Positions 10,435 to 19,523 of a stretch of 64,000 nt of DNA are shown here, piece after piece. Position 1 is the stretch's first letter. Every line of letters starts with the position of its first letter. The translations under genes were made by a program, and so were the position numbers. The DNA lies in contig NZ_CP109190.1 of the NCBI RefSeq assembly GCF_041438805.1, positions 1,612,001 to 1,676,000 on the forward strand. The letters are read 5' to 3'. This stretch comes from Streptomyces sp. NBC_01707 (GTDB lineage Bacteria; Actinomycetota; Actinomycetes; Streptomycetales; Streptomycetaceae). The notes under the pieces were generated by a model. That model searched no databases. It saw only the letters and a program-made list of their open reading frames with translations, and was not told the origin of the DNA.

Positions 10435-12084
10435 ATGGCGGCCTGGATCCAGGCATCGCTCGTCCTCGCCGTGGTCGTGGGGCTGCACGTCCCGCTCGGC
10501 GACCACATGGCCCGCGTCCTCGACGGCGGGAAGCACTGGCGGGGGGAGAGAACCCTCTACCGCGTCTGCGGAATCGACCCGGACAAGGAGCAGACCTGGC
10601 GGCACTACCTCACCGCCGTGGTCGCCTTCTCCGTCATGAGCATCGCGGCGCTCTTCGCCCTCTTCACCCTTCAGGGAAGGCTTCCCTGGTCGACGGGGCA
10701 CGAGGGCATGCCGTGGCGGCTAGCACTGCACACCGCCGTCTCCTTCACGACGAACACCAGTTGGCAGAACTACGCGGGCGAGTCGACCACCGGGCATCTC
10801 GCCGTCATGGCGGGCCTGGGTGTCCAGGCGTTCGCGTCGGCGGCGGTCGGCATCTGTGTGGCCCTCGCCCTGGTCCGGGGCCTGACCCGACGGTCCACGG
10901 ACGACCTCGGCAACTTCTGGGTCGACCTGCTGCGCACGATCTTCCGCGTCCTGGTGCCGATCGCGGTCGTCGGCGGCCTGATCCTGATGGCCGGCGGTGT
11001 CGTCCAGAGCCTCGGCGCCGGGCACACCTTCACCACGGTCACGGGTGACAAGCAGACGATCCTCGAGGGACCTGTCGGCTCCTGGGAGCCGCTGAAGCTG
11101 TTCTCCGGCGACGGCGGCGGTGTCTTCAACGCCAGCAGCGCCCACCCCTTCGAGAACCCGAGCGCCTGGACCAACGCCGTCGAGATCGTGCTGATGCTGC
11201 TCATCCCGACGGCCTGCATCCGCATGTTCGGCCGGATGATCGGCAGTCTGAAGCAGAGCTGGACCCTGCTCACCGTCGTCGGGATCCTCCTCGGCCTGCT
11301 CCTCGCCGCGGGCACGCTCGCGCAGAGTGCCCACACCGGCACCGTCACCCAGGCGGTCGCCGGACAGTACGAAGGCACCGAGACCCGCTTCGGCATCCCC
11401 GGCTCGACACTGTTCGGCGTAGGGGCCACGGCTTCGGCGGACGGCGCGGCCAACTCCTCGTACGACAGCTTCTCCAGCCTCGGCGGCGGGGTGCTGCTGT
11501 CCGCGATGATGCTAGGCGAGATCGCGCCCGGCGGCACCGGCAGCGGGCTCTACGGCCTGATCGTGGTGGTTCTGGTGGCCGTCTTCATCGGCGGCCTGAT
11601 GGTCGGCCGCACGCCCGAATACCTGCGCAAACGGATCGGTTTCGGGGAGATGCGGTGGGTGGTCGTGTACGCGCTGATCCCGCCCACGGTGATCCTCGCG
11701 TCCACGGGTATCGCACTCGCCTTCGACGACGGCCGGACCTCGATGGGCAATCCGGGAGCACACGGCCTGACCGAGCTCATCTACGCCTACACCAGCAACA
11801 CCAACAGCAACGGCAGCTCGATGGCGGGCTTCAACGGCGCAACCGACTTCCACAACCTGCTGATGGTGTTCGCGATGCTGGCCGGCCGCTACCTCCCGAT
11901 GGCCTGCGTCCTGGCCCTGGCCGGACGTCTCGCCAAGCAGCAACCGGGCGTCGTCACAGCCGGCACGCTGCGCGCCCAGGGAGTCAACTTCGTCGTCCTG
12001 GCCACTGCGGCGGCCGTCATCCTGGCGTTGCTCAACTACCTTCCGGCGCTGTCCCTGGGCACCATCGCCGACGGACTGTCGTAA
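10435..12084 (+). CDS. kdpA: Diverged KdpA-like potassium-binding subunit with altered filter segments
   Basis: The 549-residue protein shares overall KdpA layout and hallmark stretches with the canonical copy ([48 protein letters not shown]). Its filter-like segments differ. P1 reads TNTSWQNYAGES (106-117). P2 reads SGDGGGVFNASS (224-235) in place of [12 protein letters not shown]3 reads TASADGAANSS (332-342) in place of TSCGAVNS. P4 reads NTNSNGSSMAG (455-465) in place of [10 protein letters not shown]. The central glycines remain but the flanking residues are replaced. Function as a K+ pump subunit with changed affinity or selectivity is an inference. It is the last gene of the operon, 2 bp after kdpC, an unusual position for kdpA. 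Confidence 0.9.
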   Translation: MAAWIQASLVLAVVVGLHVPLGDHMARVLDGGKHWRGERTLYRVCGIDPDKEQTWRHYLTAVVAFSVMSIAALFALFTLQGRLPWSTGHEGMPWRLALHTAVSFTTNTSWQNYAGESTTGHLAVMAGLGVQAFASAAVGICVALALVRGLTRRSTDDLGNFWVDLLRTIFRVLVPIAVVGGLILMAGGVVQSLGAGHTFTTVTGDKQTILEGPVGSWEPLKLFSGDGGGVFNASSAHPFENPSAWTNAVEIVLMLLIPTACIRMFGRMIGSLKQSWTLLTVVGILLGLLLAAGTLAQSAHTGTVTQAVAGQYEGTETRFGIPGSTLFGVGATASADGAANSSYDSFSSLGGGVLLSAMMLGEIAPGGTGSGLYGLIVVVLVAVFIGGLMVGRTPEYLRKRIGFGEMRWVVVYALIPPTVILASTGIALAFDDGRTSMGNPGAHGLTELIYAYTSNTNSNGSSMAGFNGATDFHNLLMVFAMLAGRYLPMACVLALAGRLAKQQPGVVTAGTLRAQGVNFVVLATAAAVILALLNYLPALSLGTIADGLS

Positions 12085-12092
12085 CGGCCCGG

Positions 12093-12134
12093 GTACCGGC
12101 TGAGCCTGCGGATCCTCACAGACTCAGCCGGTAC
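12093..12134. terminator. Inverted repeat at the end of the second kdp operon
   Basis: A perfect 12-bp inverted repeat (GTACCGGCTGAG at 12093-12104 and its complement at 12123-12134) with an 18-base loop starts 8 bp after the kdpA stop. It lies between the plus-strand operon and a minus-strand remnant, so it probably terminates the kdp transcript. No U-run follows, as is common in high-GC actinomycetes. Confidence 0.7.
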
Positions 12135-12440
12135 GGCACGACACAACGACGACGTCGGTACGGGCCCTCAGCGCAGCTGCCGGCGGCAGACCCCCGCTGA
12201 TTCTGCAGGATCTGGTATCGATGGTGGAGGGGCTCCACTCGGGGATGAGGACGGCGACCTGCCGCCCTCCGTCCGCCGCGCGCTGGACGTAGTCGACGAC
12301 GGGCCGCACCAGCGAACGCTGCGGACCGTCGATGACATCCAGACGTGCACCGGGATCCCAGCGGGCCCAACTCGCCCCCAGTGCACCTACCTTGGCGGGA
12401 TCACCGTGTACCGCGAGCGCGACGACTTCGCAGCGAGGCA
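12116..12440 (-). pseudogene. Frameshifted C-terminal remnant of a KimA-like / APC-family transporter
   Basis: The minus strand encodes a chain of short frames that together match the cytoplasmic C-terminal domain of KimA-type APC potassium importers. From a site near 12440 one reads VVALAVHGDPAKVGALGASW, then SLVRPVVDYVQRAADGG and VAVLIPEW. A shift gives PLHHRYQILQNQRG, a shift back gives AAALRARTDVVVVS, and a third frame ends VPYRLSL. The order corresponds to the VIAVHV, SPYR.LV.P, VLFPQF, LHNQ and MVATLPYHF landmarks of Bacillus KimA. The membrane domain is missing and at least three frame changes are needed, so the gene is dead. Confidence 0.65.
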
Positions 12441-12678
12441 TCAAGGACGCGCCAAGGCTGACACTCCCTTGCGGGTAATCCTCCAAGCCGCATGTGCGGC
12501 CAGGGCCACGCGGTCGTACGGCGGGACACCGCCGCTGGGCAGGGGATCCGCGCAGCTCGATCCGTTGCTCGCCCGTGCTGTTCGTCCTTCTGCTGCCGGT
12601 CGAGCCCGCCGCGCCCTTCACCCGAACCGCGGACCGGTCGGGTGGCCGCAGCACCGACGGCGGCGAAAGCGGCAGACC

Positions 12679-14607
12679 TCATCCCCGCCTGTCCGCCGGA
12701 TGCGGCTGTACCCCAGTCATGAGGATGTCCAGGCCACGCCGCGTCGTCGCCAGCACGACGCGGTCGCCCGCACGTAGAACTCGCCCGTGCGACGGGCGCC
12801 AGTCGAATCCGGGTCGCCGCAACCGGATGCCGGTGAGCGTATCCGACGACGACGGCGTAGGCGGGACCACGGCCGAACCGACGGCCAGGACCCGCCACTC
12901 GTGCTCCCGGAACGCCTGGTGGATCGAGCGTCCTTCGAGCTCGGGGTGTCCGGCCACGTCCACCACGGTGAACAGCAGCGAGCCGCGCTCGACCGGCATC
13001 ACCCCCAGCACATGACGGCCCATCATCGCGGCGGCGAAGGACGGTGCGGCGAGCGCCGAGACACTGCGGCTGCGAGTGGGGGCCTGAGGGTAGGAGGCGC
13101 GCAGTGTGCGCTGGACAGTGGCCGCGAAGTCGTCGTCGTACAGCCGCATCACCACTCGCACGCTCGGGGTGGTCTCGCGTGCGGCCATCACGATGTCGAG
13201 GTTCTCGCTGTCGTCGCGGGTGAGCACCAGCAGTGACCTGCTGTGCCGGATGCGCGCCCGGTCGAGGACACCTGGCCCTCCGGCGTCCTCCAGCACCAGC
13301 GGTACGTCGAGTTCACGGGCGAGGGCGACGCCGCGCGCGTGCGGGTCCCGTTCGACGGCCACGACCTTGTGGTCGGTGGTGCACAGCTGAGCGAGCACGC
13401 GGGTGCCGATCTTTCCGAGGCCGACCACGACGATGTGGTCGGTGAGGTCGTCGGCGGGCGGGAGACCGACGGAGGCGGTCCGGAACGCCTCGGTGGCGTT
13501 CATGGTCGCGGCCACGACGAGCGGGAGCACGGCGAGTCCGACGAAGCCCGCGAACAACTGCAGCACCCGGCGGGACACCGTCTCGTCGGTGGCCGGATCT
13601 CCCATGGTGAAGATGTCCAGCAAGGGCAGGTAGACGTTCTTCCACCAAGGGTGCTCGTGCGCGAACAACGCCGTGGCGGCCGCGAGCGCAACGACGATCG
13701 CGGCCAGCGCGCCGAAGACGGCGATGACCTCGCGGGAGAGGAAGACCCTCCACGGCAGATGCGCGAGCCGAGCCCTCAGCCAGCCACCGACGCGGCCACG
13801 CCGCTCCCGGGCGGCCGGCTCGGGCGCGTGGTGATGGGTGACCTCTTCGAGCATCAGGCGACCGTGTGTGAACTGCCGGTGGTAGGCGGTGCGGGTGTCC
13901 GGCAGCAGCTGGGTACCGTCCTCGCCCGGTGTCTCGGGGCTGTCGTCGCTCGCCGGGTCGTCCTGGTGCGCGCCGGAGAGCACGGCGAGTGTGGCCAGAT
14001 CGGTCGACCGGGGCGGCGCGCCCGCGGCTCGTACGACGCCGCGGAACACCTTGCCCTCGACCTGCAGTGTGTGGCCGTAGCCGACCGCGGCTGCGGCCAC
14101 CAGCTCCGGCACGGCGGTGTCGGCGTCGGACAGCACCGTGGTCGACATGTCCGGCCGGGGATCGTCGTCGTTTCCGGCCCTGGCCTCAGCGGCCGCGCGG
14201 TCCAGGAGGCGTTCCAGATGGCGTCCGCGCTCGCGGTTGAACATGCGGATGACCAGGCGTACGGAGGGGTTGAGGCCTCGAGCCAGCAGCGCCGCGGTCA
14301 TGTTGACCTGGTCGTCGGCGTAGGTCAGCGCGAGGGCCGCGGCACGCTGTACGCCCGCGGACCGCAGGGTCTGTTCGTCCAGGTGTGTCGCCACCAGCAG
14401 CTCGATGGGCGAATGCGGGTCGCGGTGCAGCGCGGCGATCTCGGCGCCGTGCTCGTCCCTTCGTGACGGCAGTACGACGGTGACGGCCTCGCCGCACACG
14501 GCGTCCAGTTCGACGGCGAGCCGGCGCGCGAGCCCGTCGTCGCCGCAAATCACCATGTGCTGGGATCGCGGACCAAGCGCGGTTTGAGTATGGAGAGTTG
14601 ACGTCAC
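12679..14607 (-). CDS. TrkA-N/RCK-domain ion channel protein
   Basis: A 642-residue protein with a Rossmann-type RCK domain at each side of a two-helix pore module. The first RCK starts near residue 17 (HMVICGDDGLARRLAVEL). The pore module has a first helix at about 293-315 (EVIAVFGALAAIVVALAAAT), a re-entrant-like loop with FTMGDP at 333-338 and a second helix at about 347-370. The second RCK starts at about 392 (IVVVGLGKIGTRVLAQL). K+ (CASTOR/POLLUX-like) conduction with nucleotide gating is the likely role. The loop lacks the TVGYG signature, so selectivity is uncertain. The GTG at 14607 was preferred; the frame is open to an alternative start at 14730. A decayed copy of its C-terminus lies at 25591-25713. 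Confidence 0.75.
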   Translation of the reverse strand: MTSTLHTQTALGPRSQHMVICGDDGLARRLAVELDAVCGEAVTVVLPSRRDEHGAEIAALHRDPHSPIELLVATHLDEQTLRSAGVQRAAALALTYADDQVNMTAALLARGLNPSVRLVIRMFNRERGRHLERLLDRAAAEARAGNDDDPRPDMSTTVLSDADTAVPELVAAAAVGYGHTLQVEGKVFRGVVRAAGAPPRSTDLATLAVLSGAHQDDPASDDSPETPGEDGTQLLPDTRTAYHRQFTHGRLMLEEVTHHHAPEPAARERRGRVGGWLRARLAHLPWRVFLSREVIAVFGALAAIVVALAAATALFAHEHPWWKNVYLPLLDIFTMGDPATDETVSRRVLQLFAGFVGLAVLPLVVAATMNATEAFRTASVGLPPADDLTDHIVVVGLGKIGTRVLAQLCTTDHKVVAVERDPHARGVALARELDVPLVLEDAGGPGVLDRARIRHSRSLLVLTRDDSENLDIVMAARETTPSVRVVMRLYDDDFAATVQRTLRASYPQAPTRSRSVSALAAPSFAAAMMGRHVLGVMPVERGSLLFTVVDVAGHPELEGRSIHQAFREHEWRVLAVGSAVVPPTPSSSDTLTGIRLRRPGFDWRPSHGRVLRAGDRVVLATTRRGLDILMTGVQPHPADRRG

Positions 14608-14754
14608 ATCAGTCAGAAACGACAAGGCAGACGTGCCCGGTTCCGGGTGAGCGAGCGGTTCGGCGTCAACATTCCGTATGTGCCCGCCGACGGTGGAGCG
14701 TGTCGGGCGTACCGCGAGCCGGCCGCCCACGCCCTACCGGGTTTCTGCCGTCCT

Positions 14755-17358
14755 TCACCGGCCCCGCCGCCCTCCTACGCTCCGCGTACCACCGCGGTGC
14801 TCCGCCCGCTCGGCGAAGGGCAGGGACAGCACCATGGTCAGGCCCCCGCCGGGGGTGTCCTCCGGGGTGAGGGTGCCGTCCATGGCCTCGGTCAGGCCCC
14901 GGGACAGGGCCAGGCCCAGGCCGAGTCCGGTGGTGTTGTCGGTGTCGCCGAGGCGCTGAAAGGGTTCGAAGAGGCGGTCGCGGTCGGTGGGCGGGAGGCC
15001 CGGTCCGCGGTCGACGACGCGCAGTTCGACGCGGCCTGCGTGGGTGCTGGCGGTCAGCAGCACCTTGTGCCCGGCCGGACTGTGGCGGGCGGCGTTACCC
15101 GCGAGGTTGGCGACCACTCGCTCCAGCAAGGGCGGGTCGGCCAGCACGGCCGGAACCTCCTCCAGGTCCCCCACCTCCACCTCAGGCGTGTCCGCCAGCG
15201 CCGCCGGCAGGATCTCCTCGAACGTGGTGGCGCGCAGGTCCAGGGCGAGCGCCCCGGCCTGCAGTCGGCTGAGGTCGAGGAGGTTCTCCACCAGTCGGTT
15301 CAGCTTGGCCATCGACTCGTCGGCAGTGGCGAGGAGCTCGCCCCGGTCCTCGTCGGAGAACTCCACGTCACGGCTGCGCAGCGAGGAGACGGCTGCCCAG
15401 CCGGCGGCGAGCGGGGTGCGCAGGTCGTGGCCGACCGCCCGCAGCAGCGCCGTACGCATCCGGTCGGCGGCCTTGACCGGTTCGATCTCGGCGGCGGCCT
15501 CGGCAAGCCGGGCCCGTTCGACGGCGGCACCCACATGCGCGGCGAAGGCGGCCAGGACGCGCCGTTCGGAGGACGGCAGGGGACGGCCGTGCAGCACCAG
15601 GAAGGAGCCGGGGCCCGCGGGTACAGCCGTCACGTCGTCCCCTGCGGGCGGGTCGTCCACCAGCTCCGCCGAGTCCATGCCGAAGGTCTCGCGGGTGCGT
15701 TCCACCAACGCCGGGATCGTCGCGCCGCCGCGCACGATGGTGCCCGCGAGGGACGACATGGTCTCCGCCTCGGCGGTGGCCCGCGCCGAGCGCCGCGACA
15801 GACGCAGGGAACGGTCGACGACAGCAGCCACTATGGCGGCCACCACCGCGAAGACCGCCAGCGCCAGCAGGGCGTTCGGATCGTTCAGCGTGAATCGCCC
15901 GACGGGAGGGATGAACCAGTAGTTGAGCAGCAGGGACGCCGTCACCGACGCGATGACCGCCGACGCGACCCCGCCTATGCAGGCCACCCCCACCACGGCG
16001 AGCAGGAAGAGCAGGGCCTCGCTGGTGAGGTTGAGTCTGTCCCGGGCTGCGCCCAGATCCAACAGGAGGGTGAGCGCCACCGGCAGCAGCAGGCCGGCGA
16101 CCGGGCCCGCGATCCGGCGTGCGGTGGACAGGGTACGTCTGCGCGACGGCAGCAGCGTGCCGCGCCCGGCGCGTTCGTGCGTGACGGTGTGGATGTCGAT
16201 GTCGCCGGAGCGTTCGACAACCGTCTCGCCGGTGCCGCGTCCGGTGACGAAGCGTTCGAGGCGGCCCCGGCGGCTGGTGCCGAGCACGAGCTGGGTGGCG
16301 TTCTCCGCACGCGCGAACTCCACCAGGGCGGTGGCGACGTCATCACCGACCACGGAGTGGTAGCTGCCGCCGAGGTCCTCGATCAGCCGCCGCTGCCGGA
16401 CCAGGGATGCGTGCGAGGAGCCCGCGGCGAGCCCGTCGCTGCGCGTGACGTGGACGGCGAGCAGGTCACCGCCGGCCGAACGGTCGGCGATGCGGGCAGC
16501 CCGCCGGATGAGGGTGTCGCCCTCGGGGCCGCCGGTCAGCGCGACCACGACCCGCTCCCGAATCTCCCAGATCCCACCGATGCCGTGCTCGGAGCGGTAC
16601 GACTGAAGCGCCTCGTCGACGCGGTCGGCCACCCACAGCAGGGCAAGCTGACGCAGCGCCGTCAGATTGCCGGGTCGGAAGTAGTTGGCGAGCGCCGCGT
16701 CGACCTTCGCGGGCGCATAGATGTTGCCGTGCGCCATCCGGCGGCGCAGCCCTTCGGGCGGCATGTCCACCAGCTCGATCTGGTTCGCTCTGCGGACGAC
16801 CTCATCGGGCACGGTCTCGTGCTGCGGCACCCTGGTGATCTTCTCGACGACGTCGTTGAGGGATTCGAGATGCTGGATGTTGAGCGCGCTGATGACATCG
16901 ATCCCTGCCGCGAGCAGCTCCTCGACGTCCTGCCAGCGCTTGGGGTTGCGGTCGCCGCCAGGGACGTTGCTGTGGGCGAACTCGTCCACGATCGCGACCT
17001 GCGGTCGGCGCGCGAGGACCTCGGCGAGGTCCATCTCCGTGAACTCGGCGCCGTGGTAGGAGCACGGCGCTCGCTCGACGACTTCCAGGCCGTCGAGCAT
17101 CGCCTCCGTGCCGGGGCGCCCGTGGCACTCGACGAACCCCACGACGACATCGGCGCCGCGTGCCGCTCTGCGTCGCGCCTCGTCGAGCATGCGGTAGGTC
17201 TTGCCCACCCCCGGGGCGGCCCCGAGGTAGACCTTCAGGCGACCGCGACGTACATCACCGCCACCGGTCCGTACCTCACCCCCGTCGGTCCGTGCGCCAA
17301 CCCTGTTGGCCCGTACGTCACTCATCGCAACCAACGTGCTCCGCTCACTGGCGTTCAA
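14755..17358 (-). CDS. kdpD: KdpD-family sensor histidine kinase (orphan copy)
   Basis: An 867-residue K+/turgor sensor kinase. The N-terminal KdpD domain has Walker A GAAPGVGKT (about 46-54), VDEFAHSN and NIQHLESLND. A universal-stress-protein-like domain ends LVLGTSRRGRLERF, the region that binds cyclic di-AMP in some KdpD proteins. Four closely spaced membrane helices of the DUF4118 type follow (about 425-520), then a GAF-like linker. The HisKA motif GHDLRTPLA has its histidine near 644, and a HATPase domain (DRGPGLPP, TGLGLGLALSRGL) ends the protein. No response regulator gene is adjacent. It may signal to the KdpE encoded at 24414-25097 or to a regulator elsewhere (inference). Confidence 0.92.
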   Translation of the reverse strand: MNASERSTLVAMSDVRANRVGARTDGGEVRTGGGDVRRGRLKVYLGAAPGVGKTYRMLDEARRRAARGADVVVGFVECHGRPGTEAMLDGLEVVERAPCSYHGAEFTEMDLAEVLARRPQVAIVDEFAHSNVPGGDRNPKRWQDVEELLAAGIDVISALNIQHLESLNDVVEKITRVPQHETVPDEVVRRANQIELVDMPPEGLRRRMAHGNIYAPAKVDAALANYFRPGNLTALRQLALLWVADRVDEALQSYRSEHGIGGIWEIRERVVVALTGGPEGDTLIRRAARIADRSAGGDLLAVHVTRSDGLAAGSSHASLVRQRRLIEDLGGSYHSVVGDDVATALVEFARAENATQLVLGTSRRGRLERFVTGRGTGETVVERSGDIDIHTVTHERAGRGTLLPSRRRTLSTARRIAGPVAGLLLPVALTLLLDLGAARDRLNLTSEALLFLLAVVGVACIGGVASAVIASVTASLLLNYWFIPPVGRFTLNDPNALLALAVFAVVAAIVAAVVDRSLRLSRRSARATAEAETMSSLAGTIVRGGATIPALVERTRETFGMDSAELVDDPPAGDDVTAVPAGPGSFLVLHGRPLPSSERRVLAAFAAHVGAAVERARLAEAAAEIEPVKAADRMRTALLRAVGHDLRTPLAAGWAAVSSLRSRDVEFSDEDRGELLATADESMAKLNRLVENLLDLSRLQAGALALDLRATTFEEILPAALADTPEVEVGDLEEVPAVLADPPLLERVVANLAGNAARHSPAGHKVLLTASTHAGRVELRVVDRGPGLPPTDRDRLFEPFQRLGDTDNTTGLGLGLALSRGLTEAMDGTLTPEDTPGGGLTMVLSLPFAERAEHRGGTRSVGGRRGR

Positions 17359-17561
17359 GTCCCCGGAGGGAAGGGTTCCTTCCTCCTACCGAAGCGCTTG
17401 TGCGAGTCGCTCGGCGGGCCCCTTGACACATCCTTGGCGCCGGTCACGTGGACGTTGACACCACTTTGACAAGCACGGGACCGATAGAGTGAACGTGGTG
17501 CGCCGGGAAGTCTGGTCGGCAGGGGTCCTCAAGGTCTCCTTCTCACGACCAAGGGGACGGC

Positions 17562-19136
17562 ATGCGCAGCGTAGGGACGGTCCTGGCTCTCGTGGTACTC
17601 GCCACCGTGGTGGCGACCTTCGCGCGCCGCCGGCGGATTCCCGCTCCATCTCTCCTTGTGGTCGCCGGCCTGGTCGTCGCCCTGCTGCCGGGCACTCCCG
17701 AAATCCTGATCAGCCCCGAGATCATCGGGCTCGTCGTGCTGCCGCCATTGCTGTACGCGAGCGCCGAGGAGCTGTCCTGGCGCGAGCTGCGCGCGGTGTG
17801 GAAGCCGGTCGGGGTGCTGTCTATCGGCCTGGTGCTGGCCTCGGCGGCAGCCGTCGGCGCGGTGGCTTCCCTGGTCACCCCACTGTCGTGGCAGATGGCG
17901 TTGGTGCTGGGCGCGGTGCTGGCCAGTACGGACCCGGTGGCAGTCACCGCGCTGGGCAGACGACTGGCGCTCCCACCCAAGGTGCAGGTACTGGTCCAGG
18001 CCGAGAGCCTGTTCAACGATGCGACGTCGCTCGTCCTGTTCCGGGTCGCGGTGAGCGTCGCCGTGGCGTCGGCGGCGGTCGGCTGGGGTACGGCGGCACG
18101 GGAGTTCACGCTGCTGGCGGGCGGCGGCATGGTCATCGGGGCTGCTGTTGCCGGCGTGGTGGCTCTGATCCGCAGGCGCACGGAGGACCCTGTGCTGGAG
18201 ACGGTGATTTCCCTCGTCACCCCGTACGCGGCCTACGTTCTGGCCGAGACGGCACACGCGTCGGGTGTCACCTCCGTGGTGGTGGCCGGCGTCGTCCTGG
18301 GCGGCCGGGGTGATCGGCTCACCAACGCCCGCGTACGGCTCCAGCTGCACGCCGTCTACGGCACCGTCGTCTTCCTGCTGGAGAGTGTCGTCTTCAGCCT
18401 CATCGGCCTGGCCCTGCCCGCCCAAGTACGCGCCCTCTCCGACGGTGACCGGGCGTGGCCGCTGTACGCGCTCGCCGTTGCCGGCACGCTGATCGGCATG
18501 CGCATGCTGTGGCTGGCGCCGCTGTCGGCGGTCGTGCAGCGCAAGGGTGGTATCCAGCGCATGAACTGGCGCGTGCCGGTGGTACTGACCTGGGCCGGTA
18601 CCAGGGGTGTCGTACCGCTGGCCGCTGCCCTGTCGATCCCGGTGACCACGAAGGCGGGGGCCACGCTCTCCGAACGCCCCCTCGTCCTCGTCCTCACCAC
18701 TTCGGTCGTGGTCGCCACCCTCGTCGTTCAGGGCTTCACCCTCGCCCCGGTCGTCCGCCGATCCGGCATCGCCCTGGAGCCCGACCACACGGAACGGGAG
18801 GAGGCCGAGGCCCGCTACAGCCTTGCGACCGCGGGGTTGGGCCGCCTGGAGGAGATCTCGGACCTGGAGGCCGTCCCGGAGGTCGTGCTCGACCGCCTCC
18901 GCCGCGGCCTGACGGCTCGGCTCGACCACGCCCACGACCGTCTCACGCAGGCCGACGGCGACGGGGCCCCGACGGAATCCGCCGACCTCACCTACCGCCA
19001 GTTGCGCCGCGACCTGATCACCGTGGAGGCGGCCGAGCTCCAGCGCCTGTACGACGAGCACCGCATAGGCGACACGACCCGCCGGCGGCTGCAACGCTCA
19101 CTGGACCTGGAGGAGGCGCGCCTCACGGACGTCTAG
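17562..19136 (+). CDS. CPA1-family Na+(K+)/H+ antiporter
   Basis: A 524-residue integral membrane antiporter with about 12 predicted helices in residues 1-400 and a soluble helical C-terminal tail of about 130 residues. The CPA1 signatures ASTDPVAV (residues 121-128, with the conserved Asp-Pro) and ESLFNDATSLV (148-158) are present. TWAGTRGVVPLAAAL occurs later in the membrane domain. It should exchange Na+ or K+ for protons across the plasma membrane. It is transcribed divergently from the orphan kdpD, with 203 bp between the start codons, and sits among potassium genes, which suggests a role in ion or pH homeostasis. Confidence 0.9.
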   Translation: MRSVGTVLALVVLATVVATFARRRRIPAPSLLVVAGLVVALLPGTPEILISPEIIGLVVLPPLLYASAEELSWRELRAVWKPVGVLSIGLVLASAAAVGAVASLVTPLSWQMALVLGAVLASTDPVAVTALGRRLALPPKVQVLVQAESLFNDATSLVLFRVAVSVAVASAAVGWGTAAREFTLLAGGGMVIGAAVAGVVALIRRRTEDPVLETVISLVTPYAAYVLAETAHASGVTSVVVAGVVLGGRGDRLTNARVRLQLHAVYGTVVFLLESVVFSLIGLALPAQVRALSDGDRAWPLYALAVAGTLIGMRMLWLAPLSAVVQRKGGIQRMNWRVPVVLTWAGTRGVVPLAAALSIPVTTKAGATLSERPLVLVLTTSVVVATLVVQGFTLAPVVRRSGIALEPDHTEREEAEARYSLATAGLGRLEEISDLEAVPEVVLDRLRRGLTARLDHAHDRLTQADGDGAPTESADLTYRQLRRDLITVEAAELQRLYDEHRIGDTTRRRLQRSLDLEEARLTDV

Positions 19137-19523
19137 AAACCCCTGACGCGATGACGCCCCGGCCCCGGGGCGCCGGTGACCTGCACGGCTGGTTCAGCGG
19201 GTTGTCAGCGGCGCCGGGGTCCCCGGGGACTGTTCGCCCGACGTGCCCGGCGCACGACCGGTGCCCCCGGTCAAAAGCCCGCGATCGCCTCGTGCACTCG
19301 CCGTCGTGCAGGGCGACCGCGAGACGTCGTACGACATGTCGTCGAGTATGCGCTCCTGATGGCGCGCTGCTGTCGGCGGCAGTCACCAGCGGGACGAACA
19401 GGGACGTATCTCTCAGCATGCGCGCCCCCCTGAGGCCGTGGATCACTGTCTGCATACGCTGGCCCAGCCGTCCGCGTGATGGCCGGATCCGCACGCCGCG
19501 CAGCACGTCAGGAGAGCACGCAG
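19137..19523. other. Intergenic region upstream of the APC transporter
   Basis: No gene could be supported here. A GC-rich near-palindrome just after the antiporter stop (GCCCCGGCCCCGGGGC, around 19156-19171) may act as a terminator. The segment before 19524 ends in AGGAGAG, the ribosome-binding site of the following gene. I looked for a cyclic di-AMP (ydaO) riboswitch, which controls some KimA-type transporters, and could not recognise one. Confidence 0.4.

Noticed and set aside
12401..12898. Minus-strand frame between the KimA-like remnant and the channel gene
   Set aside because: It overlaps the channel 3' end, is arginine/alanine-rich and has no matching family; the 12441-12678 stretch is treated as gene-free.
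14647..17469. 940-codon plus-strand frame opposite the orphan kdpD
   Set aside because: The minus strand encodes a complete KdpD with all motifs; the plus frame has no domain pattern and is a GC-bias artefact.
19137..19523. Possible cyclic di-AMP (ydaO) riboswitch before the APC transporter
   Set aside because: The conserved elements could not be found by eye; a covariance-model search would be decisive.
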